IMG/VR virus record: IMGVR_UViG_3300010045_000001
Span: 1-43,515 of that record
DNA length: 43,515 nt
Direction: 5' to 3' (one strand)
Source: a virus
Part shown: one piece after another, positions 16,518-23,096 of the stretch
How the letters are laid out: every line of letters starts with the position of its first letter
Numbering within the stretch: position 1 is the first letter of the stretch
Translations under genes and position numbers: made by a program
The notes under the pieces: model-generated
Database searches by the model: none
Told to the model about the DNA's origin: nothing
Seen by the model: the letters and a program-made list of their open reading frames with translations, nothing else

Positions 16518-17816
16518 TCAGACCTCGGCGAGGTCTGCGCGCTCGCGCACAGCCGCCCACAGAGCCGGCACGTAGTCGTTCGGCACCTTCCGACCACCTG
16601 CACGAACGGCGGTCTTGAACGTCCGCTGATTCGGCCGTTTACCCTCGGCGACCATCTCCCGATAGACCTGCACGCCCACCACCACCAGAGCGGCGAACAC
16701 GTCGTCATCTGCGTCGGGCACCTGCTCGCGGGTCAGCGCGGGGAACTGCTCCGTACGAGGTCCGCCGGGGTCCGGGGCCGGCTGGACTTCGAGGGTCCGG
16801 ACCCCTGCGAGGTCCGGCGTCGAAGGTCCGGCGTCGAGGGTCCGGACCTCGGCGAGGTCCGCAGGGTCCGAGGTTCGGACCTCGCCGAGGTCCGGGTTCG
16901 AGGGTCCGGGGTCCGGGGTCCGGACCTCGGCAACGACGACGGCAACAGGGTCCGAGGTCCTGACCTCGGACCCCCACGGCGAGGACTGGGCGAGGTCCGC
17001 CAACTTGTCGACGTGCTTGATCACGGCCAGTTCGGCGAGTAGCCGGCTACGCGCTTCCTCGTCGTGCGCGACGTTGGACAGCTTGAGCGCGCGGTCGAAC
17101 TTCTTCCGGTCCTTGGCCTTGGTGGGCACGCCGTCGACAACCATCCACGCGAGCCGCCGGGCGTGCCGGTCGGCCCGGCGCCGTGCTGCGTCCCGATCGT
17201 CGTTGGCCAAGCCGAGGCGGGACAGCGCCCGTTGCAGCAGCTCGTTCGCGATGCGAGCCGCGGTGCCGGTCGACACCTTGTTCGGGTTGTTGTGCCGCAG
17301 GTCCAGCCCAAGCGCCAAGTGCAGCGCGACCAAGCCCAACACCGGGCCGAGGACCACGCGGGCGAGGCCGACCAAGAAGTCGTCCGTGACCATCACGGCC
17401 ATGAACGCCGAGGCACCGGTCAACGTCCACGCCACTGCCTGATACGGCCCGTGGCCGGGGGCGTCCTTGGGGTTGCGCGCCTGGGCACGCAGCGCCAACC
17501 CACACGAGATCAACAGGACTTCCAGCAGCGAGAACATGCCGATGCGCTCGACCACGTTCTCGATGCCGATCTCGTGCTCGAAGAACCGCCACGAGGTGTC
17601 GGCGCTGAGACCGAGGCTCATGAAAGCGGCCGTGTAGAAGCCGGCGGAACCGGCCGAGGTCTTCTCCGCGGCCGGCCTGCGCCGGGCAGAGCGGGCACGG
17701 ACCGCCCGCACGGCCAGGAGGACCGCGAAGAGGACCGCGCCACCGGCGCCCATGAACATCCACAACCGGTCAACCCGAACTGCGGTCAACCACTCAACGA
17801 CCGATGTCACGTTCAC
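16518..17816 (-). CDS. Multi-span membrane protein (DUF2637/Spd-like)
   Basis: 432 aa from the GTG at 17816. Hydrophobic spans lie at about residues 17-38, 92-110, 124-143 and 149-171, with the loop FMSLGLSADTSWRFFEHEIG between the first two; this matches the DUF2637-type membrane proteins often found beside FtsK/TraB genes in Streptomyces plasmids and AICEs. A basic cytoplasmic region (ARRRADRHARRLAWM) is followed by a repeat-rich linker (284-345; AEVRT, GPSNPD) and a C-terminal domain (REMVAEGKRPNQRTFKTAVR) that could bind DNA. The stop is four bases from the alternative FtsK start, so the pair is coupled. A role in plasmid-type spread or as a translocase partner is inferred. Confidence 0.75.
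   Translation of the reverse strand: MNVTSVVEWLTAVRVDRLWMFMGAGGAVLFAVLLAVRAVRARSARRRPAAEKTSAGSAGFYTAAFMSLGLSADTSWRFFEHEIGIENVVERIGMFSLLEVLLISCGLALRAQARNPKDAPGHGPYQAVAWTLTGASAFMAVMVTDDFLVGLARVVLGPVLGLVALHLALGLDLRHNNPNKVSTGTAARIANELLQRALSRLGLANDDRDAARRRADRHARRLAWMVVDGVPTKAKDRKKFDRALKLSNVAHDEEARSRLLAELAVIKHVDKLADLAQSSPWGSEVRTSDPVAVVVAEVRTPDPGPSNPDLGEVRTSDPADLAEVRTLDAGPSTPDLAGVRTLEVQPAPDPGGPRTEQFPALTREQVPDADDDVFAALVVVGVQVYREMVAEGKRPNQRTFKTAVRAGGRKVPNDYVPALWAAVRERADLAEV
16794..16926 (-). repeat. Degenerate copies of the 45-bp repeat in the membrane-protein gene
   Basis: GGTCCGGACC palindromes occur at 16794-16803, 16839-16848 (45 bp apart, the same period as in the neighbouring gene) and 16917-16926, set in CGAGGTCCGG-rich sequence that extends loosely over 16755-16997. 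They encode AEVRTxDxGPSxPDL-type residues in the linker of the membrane protein. Confidence 0.8.
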
Positions 17817-17860
17817 GCGCTACTTCACACTCCCTGTGTGCTTGGGTGCTTACGGCCTGG

Positions 17861-18301
17861 TCAAGCGCTTGGCCACGCGGGCGGCCCGGGTGGCGACGGC
17901 TGTGGCGTGAGGCGTTCCTTGAGGATCACCAGCTCGTCACCGCGCCGAGCAGCGAACCGCAACGCCCACGCGCTCACACGGCCGGGGTCGGAGGGGTCGA
18001 CCACGCCCTCGACGACGTGGCGGGCGAACGCCTCGGCGGTCCCGATCGCCGCCGAGTAGTTCTTGCCCGCCAACGGCAACTCACCGAGACCGTTGACGTC
18101 CTCGACCAGGAACCGGCGCCACTGCACCGACGTCGACCACGGGCCGTCGTGCTCGTCGAGCTGGGTGCTCGCCACCGGGTACACCCGCATGTGGCGGCCC
18201 TGCGTGAGGTCGACGCACGGCACCGGGACGGCCCGCGTGCTGTGGTCGTCGACGCGAACCCACGTCAGCGCGTTCGCCGGGAACACCTTGTGCACGGTCA
18301 T
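17861..18301 (-). CDS. Hypothetical 146-aa protein in the transfer-like operon
   Basis: ATG at 18301, TGA at 17863-17861. A soluble protein opening TVHKVFPANALTWVRVDD with a WSTSVQWRRFLVEDVNG segment and a helix-rich C-terminal half ending in a Pro-rich tail. No family is recognised. It lies three bases after the stop of the upstream small membrane gene and 44 bp from the start of the large membrane protein, so one leftward operon (18544 to 14315) is likely. Confidence 0.7.
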   Translation of the reverse strand: MTVHKVFPANALTWVRVDDHSTRAVPVPCVDLTQGRHMRVYPVASTQLDEHDGPWSTSVQWRRFLVEDVNGLGELPLAGKNYSAAIGTAEAFARHVVEGVVDPSDPGRVSAWALRFAARRGDELVILKERLTPQPSPPGPPAWPSA

Positions 18302-18304
18302 CGG

Positions 18305-18544
18305 TCAGCCTCTCCTGTTCCGGCGGCCGCGGCCGAACGCCAACCAGCACAACACGACGAGCAGCCACACCGAGGCGGCGACGAACTCGTAGACCAGGGC
18401 CGCCTCAAGACCCCACCGGGCCTCTACGACGTGGGTTCCACCGAGCAGCAGGGCGACCAGGATGAGGACCCAGGACACCGCACCGCCCCACGGGAAGCGG
18501 TGCGGGTCATGGTCGCGGGGGTCGAGTGGTTCACTGCGGATCAC
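18305..18544 (-). CDS. Small two-span membrane protein
   Basis: 79 aa from the GTG at 18544. Two hydrophobic segments, about residues 21-36 (GAVSWVLILVALLLGG) and 49-69 (ALVYEFVAASVWLLVVLCWLA), are flanked by a basic tail (GRGRRNRRG). It is the first gene of the leftward operon. Small membrane proteins of this size (Spd type) are usual in actinomycete transfer modules; the assignment here is by context only. Confidence 0.65.
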   Translation of the reverse strand: MIRSEPLDPRDHDPHRFPWGGAVSWVLILVALLLGGTHVVEARWGLEAALVYEFVAASVWLLVVLCWLAFGRGRRNRRG

Positions 18545-18626
18545 GGGCGGGCTCCGTCCGTCCTAGGGCCCGTGCCGCGGTGGAGTCGCTGCACGGGCCC
18601 GCTTGATTGCGGGTACGCGGCCAACC

Positions 18627-18671
18627 TTGAACTAGTGGGACTAGTCTGTCAATCTACTGGCCCCACTAGTT
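18627..18671 (+). promoter_or_regulatory. Divergent control region with three ACTAGT boxes, candidate GntR operator
   Basis: AACTAGTGGG (18630-18639) and CCCACTAGTT (18662-18671) are exact reverse complements; a third box, GACTAGTC (18639-18646), lies between them. TTGAAC (18627-18632) and CAATCT (18650-18655), 17 bp apart, are possible -35 and -10 elements for the rightward repressor gene. The boxes lie between the divergent GntR gene and the leftward transfer-like operon, where a KorSA-type repressor would control both. Confidence 0.65.
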
Positions 18672-18698
18672 TGGCTGAACCGTGAAAGGATCTTGCGC

Positions 18699-19529
18699 AT
18701 GAGGCGCTACCTCGAACTTGCTCACCTGATAGAGCAGCGGATAGACGACGGCACCTATCCCGAGGGGAAGCGTCTGCCCGGCCGCGACCGGCTCGCCCGC
18801 GAGTTCGGCGCGGGGTCGGACACGATGACGCAGACCCTCACGTACCTCCGGGCCGAGGGGGTGATCGAGATCCTCCCCAAGTCCGGTGCGTGGCCGGTCT
18901 CCCGCGAGCAGCGGCGGCCAGCGCGCTGGCAGATCGACGTCGGCACCATCCGACGCAGCCCGCGCGGCTACCTCATGGGCGCGGGAACGGGCGACTGGTC
19001 GCCGATCGGGCAGCCCGAGGTCGAGCGTGTGCCGCTCCCGGCCGACGTCGCGCTGCTGCTCGCCGACGAGGTGAGCCCGCTCGTCGAGGGCGACCAGGCG
19101 GTTGTTCGCCGCCGGGTCGTCGGGCCTGGGTACGCCGTGCAGCTCACCTCGACCTACCTCTCGCCGCGGCTGGTCGAGCAGTTCCCGGTCGTCGCCGACG
19201 TCGACACCGGCGCCGGCGGGTGGATCGACCGGGTTGAGGAGCATTTCGGGTCGCCGGTGTCCGCCGAGTGGTCCGCGTACGGCCGCCGCCCGACACCCGA
19301 CGAGGTCGAGCTGTTCGAGCTGCCCGCCGGCGCGTCGGTCCTACAGCTCTACCGGCTGATCACGACCTCAGCCGACACGCCGCTCGCCGTCGAGGTGGCG
19401 GTGTGGGACGCGCGCCGGGTCGAACTCGTCGGCCGGATGCACCGCGACACGTCCGCCACATGGCCGGTTCCGCCCGCCACTATGCGAAACTCCCCCGGGG
19501 ACGATGATCACCGCAACCCTGCGGTCTGA
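18699..19529 (+). CDS. GntR-family (HutC/UTRA) transcriptional repressor, KorSA-like
   Basis: 276 aa from ATG 18699, eight bases after GAAAGGA; the in-frame TTG at 18693 is less likely. Residues 1-68 form the GntR winged helix (LAHLIEQRIDDGTYPEGKRL, then LAREFGAGSDTMTQTLTYLR and a wing near GVIEILPKSG). Residues about 90-250 are a UTRA-like effector domain (VVRRRVVGPGYAVQLTSTYL, ASVLQLYRLITT). In pSAM2-type elements the GntR repressor KorSA silences transfer and replication genes, and the position here, divergent from the FtsK operon and upstream of rep, is the same. The ACTAGT boxes upstream are its likely target. Confidence 0.88.
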   Translation: MRRYLELAHLIEQRIDDGTYPEGKRLPGRDRLAREFGAGSDTMTQTLTYLRAEGVIEILPKSGAWPVSREQRRPARWQIDVGTIRRSPRGYLMGAGTGDWSPIGQPEVERVPLPADVALLLADEVSPLVEGDQAVVRRRVVGPGYAVQLTSTYLSPRLVEQFPVVADVDTGAGGWIDRVEEHFGSPVSAEWSAYGRRPTPDEVELFELPAGASVLQLYRLITTSADTPLAVEVAVWDARRVELVGRMHRDTSATWPVPPATMRNSPGDDDHRNPAV

Positions 19530-19697
19530 TGATCGTTCGCGCACGCGCGCGTTGCCGGCTATGGGCCGGCTATACCAGGTCAGACCCCTTGTTACTCCAT
19601 TTGTGTGATCCACCGATTCAGCCGCCGGGCGTCGCGCGTCGCACCCGCTACACCCGGGGCAGGATCACCCCCACGAAGTGAGATGGGCACGCCAAAC
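19530..19697. other. Non-coding stretch between the repressor and the rep leader
   Basis: No gene seen. It contains a direct repeat GCCGGCTAT (19554-19562 and 19565-19573) and a less GC-rich patch at about 19580-19620 (CCTTGTTACTCCATTTGTGT) where a promoter could lie. No convincing -35/-10 pair was found. Confidence 0.5.
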
Positions 19698-19915
19698 GGC
19701 CCCCGCGCTTGAGCAACGCGAGGGCCGAGAGGAGTGAAGCAAGACCCCCCGGTGAGCGCCGGGGGTGTGCTGAGCGGACGGGATCGCACCCCCGCCGCTC
19801 GGGACGCCTGATTCGACTTGAGACCCGCAACCAGGCGAGACCCATCGTAGCCGGCGGCACCGACAGTGCCGCCCCGCATACGACGTGTCGCGCCGGAAAG
19901 GCGCAGACGCGTATG
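19698..19915 (+). promoter_or_regulatory. Highly structured leader of the putative rep gene
   Basis: Successive hairpins: 19698-19707/19717-19726 (10 bp, one mismatch); 19746-19752/19759-19765 (CCCCCGG/CCGGGGG); 19772-19782/19791-19800 (10 bp, one bulge); 19805-19810/19832-19837 (CGCCTG/CAGGCG); 19853-19860/19866-19873 (GGCGGCAC/GTGCCGCC). Last, CATACG (19877-19882) pairs with CGTATG (19910-19915), which contains the start codon, and encloses GCGCC-GGAAA-GGCGC (19890-19904), whose loop carries the ribosome site. This suggests translational copy-number control or an antisense-RNA target. Confidence 0.6.
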
Positions 19916-21925
19916 GGTGATCTCGCTCACGAGGGAGGCTCGCTCGCCGTCGGTCTGGGAGGACCGTCACGACGGCTCGACCGCAAGAGCCCCCGCCGCG
20001 GCCGACCGGTCGAGGTCGACCCGGGCGACCCCACGAGTCCGGACCGGGCGGCCGCGGCCGTGTGGCACCGCCACGCGGGCGAGGTGGACTGCTCGCCGCA
20101 CCTCGCGGGCGAGGTCGACAGCTACCTACTGCGCGCCGGCATCCGGTACGCCCTGTTGCGCTACGTCCCCCGCTCCGTGCGGCTGACCTGGTGGCGCGAG
20201 CTGAAGGCCGTTCCGCTGCCCGACGGCGTGCGGGTGTGCTGGGACGGGGCCGAGGTGTGGCTCGACGAGGTCGAGCGCCGGCTCGTGCGCCAGGACTGGC
20301 ACGAGAAGCGGATGCGGAAGTGGCGCCGGTTCGCCGCCCTGGTCGCCGCGAGCACGCAGCGCGGCGGCCGCCCGATCACCGGCCCCGGCCTCACCCTGCC
20401 CGAACTCGCCGTCGCCCTCGGCGACCCGGGCAAGCCGATCAGCGAACGCTGGGTTACCCGAATCATCCGGTGGTATCGCGACGAGAAGCTGCTGCGCGTC
20501 GTGCTGCCCGGCACCCGATCGGCCCGCCTGCACGTCCCCGAGGACGAGCTGAAGGCCGGCCAGGTCGAACGCACCGCGTACGAGGTCGCCGTCGAGGCCG
20601 CGCACGACGCCCGTCACCGCGTGCTCAAGCGCTGGCACGAGGACGAACTCGCCGCCCGTGCGGCCGGGGTCGCTCCCCCACCCCACCCCGACGAACTCGC
20701 CGCGTTCCGCACGCACCTCGGGCCGGTGCCCGAACGCGATGACGACGTGTACCTGCTGCGCGTGGCGCAGGTGTACGAGCTGCTGATCCCCGAGGCCCCA
20801 GACGTCCGCGACGCTCCCCCGCAACGGTCCCTCCCCCGTGGAGTCGTCGACCTCGCGGCCGCCCGCGAGCGTCGCGCTCAGGCCCGGCACGGCACCCTCT
20901 CGACGGCGGGCGTGAGGCCCGGCATCGAGGCCGTTCTGTCCACGCTGGACCAGCCGCGCGGACCTCGTCGGCAGCTCACCCGGGCCCTGCGCGGTCTCTC
21001 AGTCCACACTGAAGCGTCAGAAAGTTCTACCCCCTCGCTGTTCACCACCGAAGGTGGTTCTGTTCTCCAAAACAGCGGGGTTGTGGATGAACGACGCCCT
21101 TCGGGCGGCTCATACGCAGAGGTCCTCGCAATGCCCGAGGGTCCGAATCACCCCATGCACACCGGCCCGGCCCCTCTCCGGGCAGCGTGGCGGCTGTTGC
21201 GGGGAATCCTGACCAGGCGCGATCAGGGTGAGGCCGTGCTGCCGCGGCAGCTCTGCGTCGGGGTGACCCCGGTCAAGCTCGCCCGGTGGATCGGGCCCTA
21301 CGTCGCCGCCGGCTGGTCCGACGCGCAGCTCGTCGCCGTCATCGCGCACCGCGGCGGGGCCTGGTCCTACGTCCCGCCCGAGATCCCCAACCCCCTCGGG
21401 TGGATCAGGGCCGCGCTCAACCGCCGACCCCCGACCGCTCCCCCGCTGCCCGACGAGATCCGCGGGCTCGTCGACGAGGTCGAGAACGAGAACGAGCGGG
21501 CCCGGCGCGAGCGCGAGCAGCGCGCACCCGAGATCCACAAGGCGGCTCACTGGGCGGCGATCGCCGGCTGCGAGCTGTGCGACGACCTCGGGTTCCGGCA
21601 GCTCGACGGCAGCGGTCCGCCCGTGCGCTGCTACCACTCCCCCGCCGACGCCGCCGAGGCCGTCGTCGAGGACCAGGCCCCCGCGCTGCCCCTCGACCAG
21701 GTCGACGAGCTGATCGCCCGCACGCTGGGCAAGCCGCGGGGCCTGGTCGACGACGAGGTTCTCGCCGAGGCCCGGCGCCGCTACGACGCGCGCCGTGCCG
21801 CCGAGGTCGTCGAGGACCAGGCCCCGGCCGCCGAGGTCGTCGAGGACCAGGGCGGCCGGCTCACCCACCAGCAGGCAATGACGCTGATCCGCAACGGGTT
21901 CAAGAACCGCAAGGGTCGGCGCTGA
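19913..21925 (+). CDS. Putative replication initiator with winged HTH and zinc knuckle
   Basis: 670 aa from ATG 19913. The frame is open to 19709, but that part encodes Arg-rich non-protein-like sequence over the structured leader, so the shorter start is preferred. Residues about 150-215 (LTLPELAVALGDPGKPISER, VTRIIRWYRDEKLLRVVL) look like a winged helix. A second domain (LPRQLCVGVTPVKLARWIGP through IPNPLGWIRAALNRR) and a Cys cluster CELCDDLGF...CYH resemble replication proteins of actinomycete plasmids and phages. The C-terminus repeats VVEDQAP three times. The gene is followed at once by iterons and a long non-coding region, as expected of rep beside its origin. The family assignment is inference. 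Confidence 0.6.
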   Translation: MGDLAHEGGSLAVGLGGPSRRLDRKSPRRGRPVEVDPGDPTSPDRAAAAVWHRHAGEVDCSPHLAGEVDSYLLRAGIRYALLRYVPRSVRLTWWRELKAVPLPDGVRVCWDGAEVWLDEVERRLVRQDWHEKRMRKWRRFAALVAASTQRGGRPITGPGLTLPELAVALGDPGKPISERWVTRIIRWYRDEKLLRVVLPGTRSARLHVPEDELKAGQVERTAYEVAVEAAHDARHRVLKRWHEDELAARAAGVAPPPHPDELAAFRTHLGPVPERDDDVYLLRVAQVYELLIPEAPDVRDAPPQRSLPRGVVDLAAARERRAQARHGTLSTAGVRPGIEAVLSTLDQPRGPRRQLTRALRGLSVHTEASESSTPSLFTTEGGSVLQNSGVVDERRPSGGSYAEVLAMPEGPNHPMHTGPAPLRAAWRLLRGILTRRDQGEAVLPRQLCVGVTPVKLARWIGPYVAAGWSDAQLVAVIAHRGGAWSYVPPEIPNPLGWIRAALNRRPPTAPPLPDEIRGLVDEVENENERARREREQRAPEIHKAAHWAAIAGCELCDDLGFRQLDGSGPPVRCYHSPADAAEAVVEDQAPALPLDQVDELIARTLGKPRGLVDDEVLAEARRRYDARRAAEVVEDQAPAAEVVEDQGGRLTHQQAMTLIRNGFKNRKGRR

Positions 21926-21942
21926 CTCCCCTACCACGCGAC

Positions 21943-21986
21943 CGTGTGCCGATCGTGTGCCGATCGTGTGGAAAGCGTGTGCCGCT
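21943..21986 (+). repeat. Four phased 11-bp iterons (candidate replication origin)
   Basis: Units start at 21943, 21954, 21965 and 21976: CGTGTGCCGAT twice exactly, then CGTGTGGAAAG and CGTGTGCCGCT. All four begin CGTGTG with an exact 11-bp period, one helical turn, so a bound initiator would sit on one DNA face. They start 17 bases after the stop of the putative rep gene, typical of iteron plasmid origins. Confidence 0.65.
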
Positions 21987-22584
21987 CCCCCACCGGCGGC
22001 CGCCGCCCGGCCGCGTGGTGCGTGGGTGATCACCGGCGGCCCGGCCCGCGTGGTCGCCGAGGCGGCGTGGGGGAGCGGCGTGGGGGAGCGTGGCGCCCTG
22101 GTCCTCGTCGACGAGCGGGCGAACGCCCCTGGTCCTCGCCCCCGGGCCGCGGCGACGAGCTGCCCGTCGACCCCCCGTCGGCGGCCGGGCCGACCCTGGC
22201 CAGGTTGGACACGTCGACCGCCGACGGGTCGGCGACGCCGGGCGGCGACCCCCCCTCCCCACCCAAGCACCCAAGCGGGCAAAACCCCAGGTCAAGCGGG
22301 TACGCGGCCACTCCCCGCAGGTCACCGGCGTCCGCTCCCCCACGCGCCCGCGTGCCGGCGGCCGACCGGAGCGGAGACGGTTGCCCGGCCGGCCGCCGAC
22401 GGGGGAGGGGCGCCGCGTGCGTAGCCGCGTACCCGCTGGTCACCCATGCTGCACCGGCAGCGTGCCGCCCGCTTGGGTCGCGTGCTCCCCCACGCGACGG
22501 CAAGCGCACGACGGACAAGCCACGCGGCACGCTCGCGCACCACGCGGCCGCATCACCTCGACGGCCCGGGAAGTGATGCGACTA
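21987..22584. other. Long non-coding origin-like region with dispersed 10-mers
   Basis: About 600 bp without a credible gene; the open frames are Arg/Pro-rich shadows. The 10-mer GTGGGGGAGC occurs at 22067-22076 and 22080-22089, and its reverse complement at 21984-21993, 22334-22343 and 22484-22493. The last copy lies in a perfect hairpin, GTCGCGTG (22477-22484) with CACGCGAC (22491-22498). Two copies of the dispersed 11-mer CGAGGACCAGG (reverse strand) lie at 22097-22107 and 22128-22138. Together with the iterons this is the best candidate for ori and possibly a cis-acting transfer locus. Confidence 0.55.
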
Positions 22585-22641
22585 CCCCGATCGGGGGATA
22601 AGAGGGTTACGGACTTTACGTAACTTCCGGAACCTCCGTAA
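22585..22641 (+). promoter_or_regulatory. Cluster of palindromes before the Phd-like gene (candidate autoregulatory operator)
   Basis: CCCCGATCGGGG (22585-22596), TTACGTAA (22616-22623) and TTCCGGAA (22625-22632) are perfect palindromes, and TTACGGA (22607-22613) pairs with TCCGTAA (22635-22641). Four TTACG half-sites lie within 35 bp in the least GC-rich DNA nearby, so a promoter with overlapping operator sites is likely. Confidence 0.55.
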
Positions 22642-22651
22642 GGTGCGCGTC

Positions 22652-23095
22652 ATGTCCAACGACAGCGACACCACAACCACCACCACCCCGGCGCCGACCC
22701 TGGTCGCCTCATCCGTGATCAGCAAGGCGTTCGGCGAGTACCTCTTGCGCGCAGCGCGCGGCGAGGCGTTCGCCGTCACCCGCAACGACAAGCCGCTCGC
22801 CGCGCTGGTCGACTACGCGTGGTACCAGGGCAAGAGCGCGCCCGAGGGCCGGCTCACCCCCACCATGCGGTCCGCCGAGGACGGCTTGCCGATCGACCGC
22901 ACCGACTACGTCGGGTTCGTGCGCGCCGTGTGGCAGAACCCCGGCGCCGGCGAGGAGTACGTCACCGTGCGGCGGGGCACGGTCGAGGCCGCGGCCCTCA
23001 TGCTCGACGAACTCGCCGGCACCTACGCGGGCGAGGAGTTCGGGCGGTTCGCCCGGCAGCTCGCCGTCGTGCTGTTCGACGTGTCGGGGGTGTGA
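22652..23095 (+). CDS. Phd/YefM-like DNA-binding protein without an obvious toxin partner
   Basis: 147 aa from ATG 22652 (GTG 22643 in frame upstream). After a Thr-rich lead, residues 17-60 (SSVISKAFGEYLLRAARGEA, AVTRNDKPLAALVDYAWYQG) match the Phd/YefM antitoxin fold that binds palindromic operators. The remaining 85 residues are longer than in a classic antitoxin and not recognised. The next gene does not resemble Doc, RelE or a PIN nuclease, so this may be an orphan regulator or a partition/maintenance protein. Palindromes just upstream fit autoregulation. It heads an operon of six genes to 25578. Confidence 0.65.
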   Translation: MSNDSDTTTTTTPAPTLVASSVISKAFGEYLLRAARGEAFAVTRNDKPLAALVDYAWYQGKSAPEGRLTPTMRSAEDGLPIDRTDYVGFVRAVWQNPGAGEEYVTVRRGTVEAAALMLDELAGTYAGEEFGRFARQLAVVLFDVSGV

Positions 23096-23096
23096 C

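Noticed and set aside
14315-18544. Long plus-strand open frames opposite the leftward operon (for example 15179-16618)
   Set aside because: They are antisense shadows typical of high-GC DNA; the minus-strand products have motifs, membrane spans and coupled starts.
19771-19840. Possible tRNA remnant (an attB-type tRNA end) on either strand
   Set aside because: A T-arm-like GGTGCGATCC occurs on the minus strand, but no consistent acceptor, D and anticodon arms can be drawn; the segment is better explained as hairpins of the rep leader.
19709-19912. N-terminal extension of the Rep-like protein by 68 codons
   Set aside because: The translated part is Arg/Pro/Gly-rich with no protein-like pattern and lies over strong hairpins; ATG 19913 is preferred.
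21987-22584. Open frames in the origin-like gap (for example 21957-22424 or 22030-22530 on the other strand)
   Set aside because: Low-complexity Arg/Pro/Ala translations, no ribosome sites, and overlapping repeats; treated as non-coding.
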